Below, one piece after another: positions 1 through 8,772 of a DNA stretch of 64,000 bases (position 1 is its first letter; every line of letters begins with the position of its first letter). This stretch comes from Massilibacteroides sp. (GTDB lineage: Bacteria; Bacteroidota; Bacteroidia; Bacteroidales; Tannerellaceae), in assembly GCF_028705895.1 (NCBI RefSeq), contig NZ_JAQWCQ010000009.1, positions 1 through 64,000 on the forward strand. The letters run 5' to 3'. Below the pieces are notes generated by a model that did no database searches, was not told where the DNA came from, and was given only the letters and a program-made list of their open reading frames with translations. A program made the position numbers and the translations under genes.

Positions 1-1760
1 AAAACTATCGTGTGGGCGGAAAAATCCAGTTAGATCTTACTCCAATAGAAGGACTTACCTTCACGGCGATAGCATCTCCTCAGTTTACTTCTTACAAAGA
101 AAAAGATCATAAAAAGAAATATGAAGTATATCGTATAACGGGTGATCTAACATCTGGTTCCGGTTATTCATCCACCAATCTTAGCGAAAAACGTAACGAC
201 ACATACAGCTTGACTATGCAATTTTTCGCTAACTATAAGTTACAAGTGAAACGACACTCAATCGGACTTATGGCTGGCTATGAAGACTATACCTATAAAT
301 GGGAAAATTTAGGTGCATCACGCACAAATTACAGTTTGGACAATTTCCCTTATTTAGACTTGGGACCGCAGGACTACCAATATAACAACGGTAGTGCCGG
401 GCATAATGCCTATCGCTCTATTTTTGGGCGGATCATGTATTCTTGGGCGGATCGTTATATGTTACAAGCAAATATCCGTTCCGATGGTTCATCACGTTTT
501 GCAGACGGCCACCGTTGGGGAACTTTTCCTTCCGTAAGTGCCGGATGGATCATTTCGGAGGAGGATTGGTTTAACAAAAGTGTGATTAACTATATCAAAC
601 TTCGTGGATCAATCGGACAATTAGGTAATGAACGTATCGGATCAGAATTCCCTTATCAAGCCAAATTAAGCTTTGGAACCGGGTTTATTCCTAATGCATC
701 TACCGGAGTATCAGACGTGGTCCAAACGGCCTATCAAACGGATTATGCGTTCAAGAATATCACTTGGGAAACTACCACTACTTACGGTGTCGGTGCAGAT
801 ATAACCTTATTGAGCAACAGACTGAGCACTTCAGTTGACTACTATTATAAGAAGACAACCGACATGTTGATGGAAGTCGGATTCCCTTCTTATTTCGGCT
901 ACAATGCTCCACAGAATAATGCAGCTGACATGCATACGAAAGGTTGGGACTTTGAGCTCGCCTGGAGAGATCAGATTAACGATTTCCGCTATGGTGTTAG
1001 TTTTAACATATCTGATTATCGCTCAAGAATGGGGTATATGGCAGATCGTCAAAATATCGATGGCGCCAAGATTACAGAAGAAGGTTCGTATTTTAATGAA
1101 TGGTATGGCTACAAAAATTTAGGAATTATTTTGAATGAAGCAGCTATGTTAGACAAGGACGGAAATAAAATCGCTGTTTTGACAAATAATGATAAAGCAG
1201 GGAATATACGTTACCAAGATATTGATGGCGATGGCAAAATTACAGCGTCTAATGATCGCGTACGTTTAGGAAACTCTTTACCGGAATTGCAATATGGAGG
1301 ATCTCTTTGGGCAGAATGGAAAAACTTTGATTTCAATTTATCCTTTCAGGGCATCGGACATCAGCTTGTTTACTGGTCATGGCCAGGTACGCCATTCAAT
1401 TATCAAGCGTATGCAAGCCCACTGAATCTGATCGAAAGCCATTGGAGTCCTACTGCTACGGATGCTGAGAATGCAAAAGCGAAATATCCCAAGTTGACAA
1501 CCAACAATACGAATATTTATGCCAAGAGCGACTTTTATCTTTTCAATGGGGCCTACATGCGCATAAAGAATATTACGTTAGGTTACACGATCCCGTCTGA
1601 TATAACGAAAAAGTTCTTAGTCAATAATTTAAGAGTTTATTTCAGCGCAAATGATTTACCGGCTTTCTCAAAGTACCCTTCAGGATATGACCCTGAATGG
1701 AATCGTAGTAGCGACTTGATAATGTCATCTTATATTTTTGGACTGAATGTTTCATTTTAA
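1..1760 (+). CDS. SusC/RagA-family TonB-linked outer membrane protein, C-terminal part
   Basis: This is the 3' part of an outer-membrane beta-barrel that imports oligosaccharides or other ligands with its SusD partner, powered by TonB. The frame is open from base 3 to the stop at 1760, so the gene begins upstream of the window; the GTG at 12 is not a real start. The visible roughly 585 residues are barrel: alternating aromatic strands, the family-typical stretch SDGSSRFADGHRWGTFPSVS, a late block like YQDIDGDGKI, and a terminal aromatic residue (GLNVSF) typical of outer-membrane insertion. The signal peptide, carboxypeptidase-like domain and plug are outside the window. A SusD homologue follows after 15 bases, which fixes the family. 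Substrate cannot be read from the barrel. Confidence 0.95.
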   Translation, partial: NYRVGGKIQLDLTPIEGLTFTAIASPQFTSYKEKDHKKKYEVYRITGDLTSGSGYSSTNLSEKRNDTYSLTMQFFANYKLQVKRHSIGLMAGYEDYTYKWENLGASRTNYSLDNFPYLDLGPQDYQYNNGSAGHNAYRSIFGRIMYSWADRYMLQANIRSDGSSRFADGHRWGTFPSVSAGWIISEEDWFNKSVINYIKLRGSIGQLGNERIGSEFPYQAKLSFGTGFIPNASTGVSDVVQTAYQTDYAFKNITWETTTTYGVGADITLLSNRLSTSVDYYYKKTTDMLMEVGFPSYFGYNAPQNNAADMHTKGWDFELAWRDQINDFRYGVSFNISDYRSRMGYMADRQNIDGAKITEEGSYFNEWYGYKNLGIILNEAAMLDKDGNKIAVLTNNDKAGNIRYQDIDGDGKITASNDRVRLGNSLPELQYGGSLWAEWKNFDFNLSFQGIGHQLVYWSWPGTPFNYQAYASPLNLIESHWSPTATDAENAKAKYPKLTTNNTNIYAKSDFYLFNGAYMRIKNITLGYTIPSDITKKFLVNNLRVYFSANDLPAFSKYPSGYDPEWNRSSDLIMSSYIFGLNVSF

Positions 1761-1775
1761 TTAGAGAATCCTGTT

Positions 1776-3614
1776 ATGAACAAAATAAGCAAATATTTAT
1801 TTACCGGAATAGTGGCAATAAGCATAACCGGTTGTGCCGACCTCGACCTGAATCCACTTTCGGAAGGTGCGAGCGAGAATTGGTATAAAGATGAAACCGA
1901 AATTGAGATGTCATTAAATGACTTGTGGCGTCCGGACTTCTTTCCTATCGATGCAATTGATTGGGATGACGATTTGTTAAATCGTAATGGTTCTAATGAA
2001 ATCACCTTAGGAACGGTTACTTCACAATGGGGGACTGCTTCAAGTCGCTGGACTTCGCTTTACAAGTCCATTGCACGTGCCACGAAAGTGATCCAGGCGT
2101 TAGACAATGGAACAGCAATAGGTGTAAGTGAAGAGAAAGTGAAACAGTATAAAGGTGAGGCCTATTTTATGATGGGGTTTGCTTACTCTGAGTTGGCAAC
2201 TTATTATGGTGACTGCGTATTAAACAAGGGTATGTCTTTGGATGAGGCTTATGCGGCTGTCCGTTCGCCGAAAAATGAAGTGTTGGCTTATGCATATGAA
2301 TGTTTAGACAAGGCAAGAGAATATCTGCCTTTATCTTATTCTACTCAACAACGCCCAACAAAAGGAGCTGCTCTTGGCTTCAAGGCTCGCTTTGCGCTCT
2401 TCCATGGTGACTGGCAGACAGCTATTGACGCAGCAGAAGAATGTATGAATTTAGGGGTATATAAACTGCACAACAATTATCGTGAAATGTTTATGGCAAA
2501 TAGTTCTTCTGAATTTATGTTCTACTTCAAAGGGGATTTAACCCTGAAAAAAGGATATGGCTTTATGGAAAACGTAAGAAATTTTGTTATTCGTAAAGTC
2601 GGTGGACACTGTAACCAAGGACCATCTTTGGAGTTGCTTTGTTCATACACTTGCACAGACGGTTTGCCAATCGACAAATCTCCGTTATACAATCCGAAGG
2701 ATCCTTTTGCTAACCGTGACCCACGTATGGCAATGACTATCCAGCCATTCAAAACGAAATACTCTACAGACTACGCGGAATATGAACAGTCAAAGATTGA
2801 TAAAACTTTTCCTGAAAAATATCCGGATTATATTACCCTCGGTTATGAATATAACCCAAGTCCATATGCAAATCAAGTGTATGAGGAGTCAACAGACAAG
2901 ATGGTAGTGAATAATGATTCAAAGGCCTCAAACCAACACTCTGCTTACCAAGGTTTGATTATCCGCAAATTTGTAAAAGATGATTGGAAGGATTTTAACA
3001 ACTATGGTTTAGTTGCAGACAACTGCTATCCTTACCTACGCTATGCTGAGGTATTAATGACCTATATTGAGGCAAAAAATGAATTAGGACAATGTACACA
3101 AGAAGACTTGGATAAAAGCATCAATTTGATTCGTGAACGTGCTTACAGAGGTTCTGGTATTGATTATCCTCGCGTAGAAGTAGCTTCTCAAGAAGCTTTG
3201 CGCAAAATCATACGTATGGATCGGCGTTCGGAATTTGCATTTGAAGGCCTTCGTTATCGTGATTTGTTACGTTGGAAGATCGCTGAGAAGTCGCATAACA
3301 AGTCAATGTATTACCTATCACGTGCTTGGTCAGGTTCTGCCAGTTGGAATGGCCTAACAGGTAGTGAATCGAACATTGAATTATCTTCAGACTTCAGCAA
3401 ATTATTGAAAAACTGGGACGATGGTAATTTCCCTATCGGCGGCATACCTACAATTGATGAAAATGGGTTACCGGATCTTTCTCCCATGGAGACAAACGGA
3501 TATATTACTACTTTCTACAAGATGTCTTTTGACGCAACTAAAAATTACATGTGGCCGATTCCTGCTAATGATATTTTAGTCAATGACAATCTGACACAAA
3601 ATGAAGGCTACTAA
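1776..3614 (+). CDS. SusD/RagB-family nutrient-binding outer membrane lipoprotein
   Basis: Surface lipoprotein that caps the SusC barrel and captures the ligand. The protein has 612 residues. It starts with a lipoprotein signal peptide ending at ITGC (Cys20), followed by DLDLNPLSEG, a normal SusD start. Helical TPR-like segments are visible (KGEAYFMMGFAYSELATYYG; ALGFKARFALFHGDWQTAI). The C-terminal SusD block RMDRRSEFAFEGLRYRDLLR is intact, as is the terminal MWPIPANDI motif. The gene follows susC by 15 bases, so the two are cotranscribed. A large hairpin sits just downstream and may separate its mRNA from the oxidoreductase genes. Ligand unknown; the neighbouring FAD enzymes suggest a substrate that is oxidised in the periplasm. 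Confidence 0.95.
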   Translation: MNKISKYLFTGIVAISITGCADLDLNPLSEGASENWYKDETEIEMSLNDLWRPDFFPIDAIDWDDDLLNRNGSNEITLGTVTSQWGTASSRWTSLYKSIARATKVIQALDNGTAIGVSEEKVKQYKGEAYFMMGFAYSELATYYGDCVLNKGMSLDEAYAAVRSPKNEVLAYAYECLDKAREYLPLSYSTQQRPTKGAALGFKARFALFHGDWQTAIDAAEECMNLGVYKLHNNYREMFMANSSSEFMFYFKGDLTLKKGYGFMENVRNFVIRKVGGHCNQGPSLELLCSYTCTDGLPIDKSPLYNPKDPFANRDPRMAMTIQPFKTKYSTDYAEYEQSKIDKTFPEKYPDYITLGYEYNPSPYANQVYEESTDKMVVNNDSKASNQHSAYQGLIIRKFVKDDWKDFNNYGLVADNCYPYLRYAEVLMTYIEAKNELGQCTQEDLDKSINLIRERAYRGSGIDYPRVEVASQEALRKIIRMDRRSEFAFEGLRYRDLLRWKIAEKSHNKSMYYLSRAWSGSASWNGLTGSESNIELSSDFSKLLKNWDDGNFPIGGIPTIDENGLPDLSPMETNGYITTFYKMSFDATKNYMWPIPANDILVNDNLTQNEGY

Positions 3615-3627
3615 TATTTACTAATTA

Positions 3628-3691
3628 ACACTCACCCCAATTGTAATACATATTACCAGAAAGGGTTTCAAATTACAAATGAGGTGAGTGT
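3628..3691 (+). other. Long imperfect hairpin between susD and the first oxidoreductase gene
   Basis: ACACTCACC (3628-3636) pairs perfectly with GGTGAGTGT (3683-3691). After a 4x4 internal loop, TTGTAAT pairs with ATTACAA, giving about 16 base pairs around a loop of roughly 24 bases. No T-run follows, so it does not look like an intrinsic terminator. It could protect the 3' end of susCD mRNA or slow transcription into the downstream genes; both are inference. It also overlaps a possible upstream start at 3684, which argues for translation of the next gene from 3729. Confidence 0.6.
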
Positions 3692-3728
3692 CATTATTGG
3701 GATAAAAGGAACTAAATATTCATATGAC

Positions 3729-5714
3729 ATGAAACAAAAAATTATATCTCTATTTGTTCTTGCCATTATTCTTTGTAGTTGTACTAAAACAGAAGAGAAC
3801 ATCAGAGAGGTTGATATATGCGTGTACGGAGGTACAGCCTCTGGTGTAATTGCGGCCTACTCTGCTAAAAAGATGGGCAAAACTGTTCTTCTTGTTGAAC
3901 CGGGAAAATATCTGGGAGGTATGACTACAGGAGGCTTGGGATATACAGATATTGGAAACAAATATGCTGTGACTGGGCTTGCTCGTTTATTTTATAGAAG
4001 AATGGGTGATCATTATGGAAAGCTGGAACAGTGGTCTTTTCCTCCAAGTGTTGCCACTAAAGAGATTCAGCGTTTTGTTGATGAAGGTCAAGTTGATGTA
4101 CTTTACCTACATCGAATTATTAAGGCAGAAAAAGAGAATAAAACGATAAAAAGCATTTTATTGGAACATTCCAAAGATACAAAGTCTCCAACTATTAAAA
4201 TAAAAGCAAAACAATTTATAGACTGTACGTATGAAGGTGATTTAATGGCTCACTCTGGCGTTTCATATTTTGTAGGAAGAGAGGCCAATGATGAATTTGA
4301 TGAAACATTAAACGGTGTACAGCTTTTAGATCAACATCAGTTCCCTGATGGCGTTGATCCTTATAAGATAGAAGGAGACCAAAACAGTGGTTTATGTTGG
4401 GGAATAAGTGATGCAAAATTACTGCCGGATGGGAGTGCTGATAAGGCTATTCAAGCTTATAATTTTCGTTTATGCTTAACCAATAATCCCGAAAATCGAA
4501 GAGCTTTTGAGAAACCCGAATCCTATGATCCTGAAAAATATGAATTATTGGCTCGCGCAATCAAAAAAATGCCATTAAATATTAATCTATTTCTGTTGAT
4601 TAACTGGAATATGCCAGAAGCAAAACACGACGTTAACAACCGTGGCCCTTTATCAACAGACTTGATCGGAATGAATTTCGACTATCCGGAAGGAGATTAC
4701 GAAACAAGAGAACGTATATGGAATGAGCATATAGAATATACTAAAGGTCTTCTATATTTTCTCACCAATGACGAACGTGTCCCTGAAGAGTTGAAAAAAC
4801 AAACAAAAGAATGGGGATGGGCAAAAGATGAATTTACGGATAATGATAATTTTCCTCATCAATTATACGTCAGAGAAGCAAGAAGATTAAACGGAGAATA
4901 TGTGATGACTCAACATAATTGTCAGGGGAACGAGACGGTAGGCGATGGAGTTGGCATGGCTGCCTACGGAATGGATTCTCACAATTGTCAACGTCTTGTG
5001 GTTAACGGTATGGTAAAAAATGAAGGTGATGTTCAATATCATGGCTTTGCACCTTATCCGATTTCTTACAGGAGTATTATTCCTAAGAAAGAAGAATGTG
5101 TAAACTTAACTGTACCTGTTTGTGTATCATCCACTCATATTGCTTTTGGTTCTATTAGAATGGAACCGGTTTTTATGGTTTTAGGGCAGTCTGCCGCCGT
5201 TGCTGCCTCTATGGCAATTGACAATAATTCCAGTGTTCAGGAAATAGATGTTAATGTTTTAAGAAAACGATTGAAAGAAGACCCATATCTTGACGGTTCT
5301 ACTCCGGAGATATTAGTAGATGATACAGATATTGATAAAATCAGACAAAGAGGAAGATGGACAAAGAAAATCGGCAGTAACTATAAAACAAGTTATATGT
5401 GGTCCGGCAATGAGAAGCAAGACGTTAGTTTTTCATTCATTCCAATAGTAAAAAAGAAAGGAAACTATTCTGTCTATTTTTATTGTACATCAATAGCAGA
5501 ATCTGAACTTCCGGAAATGTTATCCATAGATATACAGCACATTAATGGGATAAATTCTGTATCTTTCAGTCCTAAAGCTGAACGAGGAGGATGGGTACGT
5601 TTAGGCACATTTGCTTTTGCTGAAGGAAAAACAACTATTTCTGTAAATGGGAATAAAACGAATGGGCCTGCATTGGCAGATGCTATTCTTTTAGTCCCGG
5701 AAACGACAAATTAA
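3729..5714 (+). CDS. FAD-dependent oxidoreductase lipoprotein (PF12831-type)
   Basis: Predicted periplasmic or outer-membrane-attached flavoenzyme of the FAD_oxidored family; substrate unknown. I start it at ATG 3729, giving 661 residues, because this begins a clean lipoprotein signal peptide (MKQKIISLFV, lipobox LCSC, Cys18). An in-frame start at 3684 would add 15 residues ahead of the signal peptide and lies in a hairpin. The dinucleotide-binding fold follows at once (VYGGTASGVIAAYSAKKMG) with GGMTTGGLGYTD after it. Internal blocks AYNFRLCLTNNP and NFPHQLYVREARRLNGEY recur in the gene at 8773, so the two are paralogues. The last 120 or so residues look like a separate beta-rich domain (WTKKIGSNYKTSYMWSG). 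It follows SusCD and lies 28 bases before the next oxidoreductase. Confidence 0.85.
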   Translation: MKQKIISLFVLAIILCSCTKTEENIREVDICVYGGTASGVIAAYSAKKMGKTVLLVEPGKYLGGMTTGGLGYTDIGNKYAVTGLARLFYRRMGDHYGKLEQWSFPPSVATKEIQRFVDEGQVDVLYLHRIIKAEKENKTIKSILLEHSKDTKSPTIKIKAKQFIDCTYEGDLMAHSGVSYFVGREANDEFDETLNGVQLLDQHQFPDGVDPYKIEGDQNSGLCWGISDAKLLPDGSADKAIQAYNFRLCLTNNPENRRAFEKPESYDPEKYELLARAIKKMPLNINLFLLINWNMPEAKHDVNNRGPLSTDLIGMNFDYPEGDYETRERIWNEHIEYTKGLLYFLTNDERVPEELKKQTKEWGWAKDEFTDNDNFPHQLYVREARRLNGEYVMTQHNCQGNETVGDGVGMAAYGMDSHNCQRLVVNGMVKNEGDVQYHGFAPYPISYRSIIPKKEECVNLTVPVCVSSTHIAFGSIRMEPVFMVLGQSAAVAASMAIDNNSSVQEIDVNVLRKRLKEDPYLDGSTPEILVDDTDIDKIRQRGRWTKKIGSNYKTSYMWSGNEKQDVSFSFIPIVKKKGNYSVYFYCTSIAESELPEMLSIDIQHINGINSVSFSPKAERGGWVRLGTFAFAEGKTTISVNGNKTNGPALADAILLVPETTN

Positions 5715-5742
5715 CCTTATAAATAGACAAGAACTAATACTC

Positions 5743-8700
5743 ATGGTAACGAGAAGAGACTTTATTAAGATTACTGCGGCGGGCGGAGCGTTGATGTCTG
5801 TCGGGAAAGCAACGGAAGCGCATGCTACAATTCGTAATTATATGCCTGATGATGGGGTGGTTATGGAAAAGGAACGGAGGATTCCTCTTTTTACCGAAAC
5901 AGATGTGGTGGTAGTTGGTGGTAGTTCGCGGGCGGTGGCTGCGGCTGTTGCTGCAGCAAAAACCGGCAGTAAAGTTTTTCTTGTGGCCGGAATGTCTTAT
6001 TTGGGAGATGATATTTGTGGCTCTTTCTTATATGATCAGCAGAAAGGAGAGGCTTTGGATGCTGTGTTGGCTAAAAAGATTTTTCTCGGGAAAAAGATGC
6101 CGACTCCCTTACAGGTGAAAACCGTTTTAGAGAATGAACTGATCGATAATGGGGTTGATTTCTTATATAGTAGTTATATAACGAATATTTTGGAAGATGA
6201 TACAGGCATGCCGGCAGGTGTTGTTATTGTGAACCGTTCCGGCAGGCAGGCCATTCGTTGCAAGGCAATTATAGACGCAACGCATACGGCAATGGTCGCC
6301 GGCTTAGCAGGAGGTAACTTCAAGGGCTTTATTCCGGGTAATCAATATTTTAATTTTACGGTAGTCGGTAATGCACCAAAGGATGACAGGAGTATATTGA
6401 AAGCGGAAACATTAGCTGTTCCTTTCTCGGTCAATAATAAAAACTATGCGCTCACTCGCTATACCTTCAATCTGCAACTGAAGGATCAATCTTATGCTTC
6501 TTTGGCCGAGATCGAACAGGTGATCAGGGATAAGACCTGGGATGCCGATCAGGTGGACAGTTCGGACTTGCTGTGGTATATTCCCTCCCAGAGTATTGTT
6601 AGTCAGGGCGAAGCAAACAAGCAGCTTGGTTCGGTTTATCCTTTTCCGGAAAAGAATATACAGCCAAAAGGAATAGATAATCTATGGGTATTAGGCCCTT
6701 GTGCGGATTTTGACCGCGATAGTGTTTCTTCCTGTATGCGTCCTGTGAAGGCGATGTTTCTTGGAGAACGGTTGGGAGAAATTGTCGGTGAAAAGGCTAA
6801 AAAGATGGCCATAGCATCTTCTTTAAAAGTTAAAACAAACAAAGCAAATGGCTCAGGTTATGGTGAGGTAAAAGAATTGCTTCAGCCGCTTCGTCCGCTT
6901 ATACATAAAAGCTATGTGGACTCTCCTACGGGAGCTTTGCCTGTTCTTGGTGATTACGATGTAGTGGTTCTTGGTGGTGGAACGGCCGGCGCTCCTGCGG
7001 GTATTTCGGCTGCGAAGCATGGCGCTAAAACATTAGCGCTTGAGTATCTTCATGGTTTTGGAGGGCTTGGAACGTTGGGCTTGATCGGTCGCTACTGGGA
7101 TGGTTTCCGTGGAGGTTTTTCTGCGGAGGTGGATAAAGGAGTTCGTGATATTGCACCCGCAGATCATCCTCGTCAGCTGAAAGACTGGAAAGATGCGGCT
7201 CTGTCGGATTGGAAACAGGAGTGGTATCGCCGTGAGATACGTAAAGCCGGAGGTGAAATCTGGTTTGGCGTTATGGGATGTGGCGCACTTATTGAGGGGA
7301 ATCAGGTGAAAGGTATTATTGTTACGACCCCTTTTGGTCGCGGCGTTATCAGATCCAAAGTGCTTATTGACAGTACCGGTAGTGCTGATATGGCTATTGC
7401 AGCCGGAGCCGCCTTTGAATACACCGGGAAAAAGACTATTGCCGTACAAGGTGCTGGTCTGGGAAAGATGGATCCGGGAGATTATTATGTGAATAACGAC
7501 TGGGCATTTATTGATGATACGGATATCATGGATGTATCTCGTATTTATGTACAGGCCAAAACAAAACTGGCAGGTCATTACGATCTGGTGAAACTTCCCC
7601 AGACAAGAGAACGAAGAAGGGTTGTAGGTGAATACACTGTTTCGGTTTACGATGTGATCAATAAGCGTCGTTATCCGGATACGATATCTTATCATCAAAG
7701 CTCGTTTGATACCCACGGAATGATTGTTGATCCGTATTTTATCCTTAGTCCGCCGATGGAGAGACATTCCATCTATAATGCGGATGTCCCTTTACGTAGT
7801 TTACTTCCTAAGGGACTGGAAGGTATTCTTGTGACAGGATTAGGAGCCAGTGCGCACAGAGATGCTATGCCGGTGATACGTATGCAGTCCTGTTTGCAGA
7901 ATCAAGGTTATGCTGTTGGTTATCTCGCGGCAACTTGTTGTAAGGAAAATAAGTCTTTACGTAAGGTTGACATCAAAAAGATACAGCGCCATTTAGTTCA
8001 GGTTGGCAATCTCCCCGATCGTGTACTCTCGGATAAAGCATTTAAAGGATACAGTAAAAAAGAAATACGAGAAGCGGCAATTGGTGTGGTGAATGAATAT
8101 AAAGGATTAGAGATACTTCTCTGTGACCCCGCCCAATCGCTTGTTGAACTCAAAAAACAAATAGCTGTCACCTCTGATTTCGAGACAAAAGTAATCTACG
8201 CCAGCATCTTATGTATTCTTGGTAATAGTGAGTATGCCAATATCCTTTCGGAAAAACTCAGTCGGAGCAAAGGATGGGACAAAGGATGGCATTATACCGG
8301 AATGGGACAATTCGGTATGAGTATGAGCCGGCAGGATGCTTTATTAACAGCCTTAGGTTATTCGCGCAACTCCGATCAATACGATATCGTTAAGGAAAAG
8401 GCACTAACGCTTGTTCCTGAAGATTATTTATCTCATTTCCGGGCTATTTCTATGGCTTCGGAATTGATAAAAAGCAAAGAGGCTGTCCCTGTTCTTGTCC
8501 AATTACTCACGACTCCGGGTATTCGTTATAATGTTATTGATTCGTACAAAACAGCAAGAACCTATACTGTGCCTGGGACGAACGATGTGAGCACACGTAA
8601 TAAATCACTGAAAGAGTTACATCTTGCCCGTGCATTGTATTTGTGTGGTGATAAAGACGGTATCGGAGAACAAATTCTGACTCAATATGCAAATGGACTG

Positions 8701-8748
8701 GAAGGTCATTATGCCCGTTACGCTTACGAAGTGTTAACTAATAAATAA
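5743..8748 (+). CDS. Tat-exported FAD-dependent oxidoreductase with two FAD modules
   Basis: A 1001-residue flavoprotein of unknown substrate. The N-terminus carries a twin-arginine signal (MVTRRDFIKITAAGGALMS), so it is probably exported already folded with FAD. Two nucleotide-binding modules are visible: TDVVVVGGSSRAVAAAVAAA near residue 53, and YDVVVLGGGTAGAPAGISAA near residue 406 followed by GFGGLGTLGLIGRYWDGFRGG. The second is the more canonical; in the first the glycine pattern is looser, so it may be structural or degenerate. The final 200 or so residues are helical with short repeated units, possibly HEAT-like (inference). It sits between two smaller paralogous oxidoreductases in one co-directional run after SusCD. 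Single-domain relatives are common in polysaccharide loci; the tandem arrangement is notable. Confidence 0.82.
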   Translation: MVTRRDFIKITAAGGALMSVGKATEAHATIRNYMPDDGVVMEKERRIPLFTETDVVVVGGSSRAVAAAVAAAKTGSKVFLVAGMSYLGDDICGSFLYDQQKGEALDAVLAKKIFLGKKMPTPLQVKTVLENELIDNGVDFLYSSYITNILEDDTGMPAGVVIVNRSGRQAIRCKAIIDATHTAMVAGLAGGNFKGFIPGNQYFNFTVVGNAPKDDRSILKAETLAVPFSVNNKNYALTRYTFNLQLKDQSYASLAEIEQVIRDKTWDADQVDSSDLLWYIPSQSIVSQGEANKQLGSVYPFPEKNIQPKGIDNLWVLGPCADFDRDSVSSCMRPVKAMFLGERLGEIVGEKAKKMAIASSLKVKTNKANGSGYGEVKELLQPLRPLIHKSYVDSPTGALPVLGDYDVVVLGGGTAGAPAGISAAKHGAKTLALEYLHGFGGLGTLGLIGRYWDGFRGGFSAEVDKGVRDIAPADHPRQLKDWKDAALSDWKQEWYRREIRKAGGEIWFGVMGCGALIEGNQVKGIIVTTPFGRGVIRSKVLIDSTGSADMAIAAGAAFEYTGKKTIAVQGAGLGKMDPGDYYVNNDWAFIDDTDIMDVSRIYVQAKTKLAGHYDLVKLPQTRERRRVVGEYTVSVYDVINKRRYPDTISYHQSSFDTHGMIVDPYFILSPPMERHSIYNADVPLRSLLPKGLEGILVTGLGASAHRDAMPVIRMQSCLQNQGYAVGYLAATCCKENKSLRKVDIKKIQRHLVQVGNLPDRVLSDKAFKGYSKKEIREAAIGVVNEYKGLEILLCDPAQSLVELKKQIAVTSDFETKVIYASILCILGNSEYANILSEKLSRSKGWDKGWHYTGMGQFGMSMSRQDALLTALGYSRNSDQYDIVKEKALTLVPEDYLSHFRAISMASELIKSKEAVPVLVQLLTTPGIRYNVIDSYKTARTYTVPGTNDVSTRNKSLKELHLARALYLCGDKDGIGEQILTQYANGLEGHYARYAYEVLTNK

Positions 8749-8772
8749 ATAAACATCCAAAAGAACCATAGT

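Noticed and set aside
7033..7767. Open frame of 244 codons on the minus strand inside the Tat-dependent oxidoreductase gene
   Set aside because: It is fully antisense to a clear coding gene, has no family motif, no signal peptide and no promoter, and its composition fits a reverse shadow.
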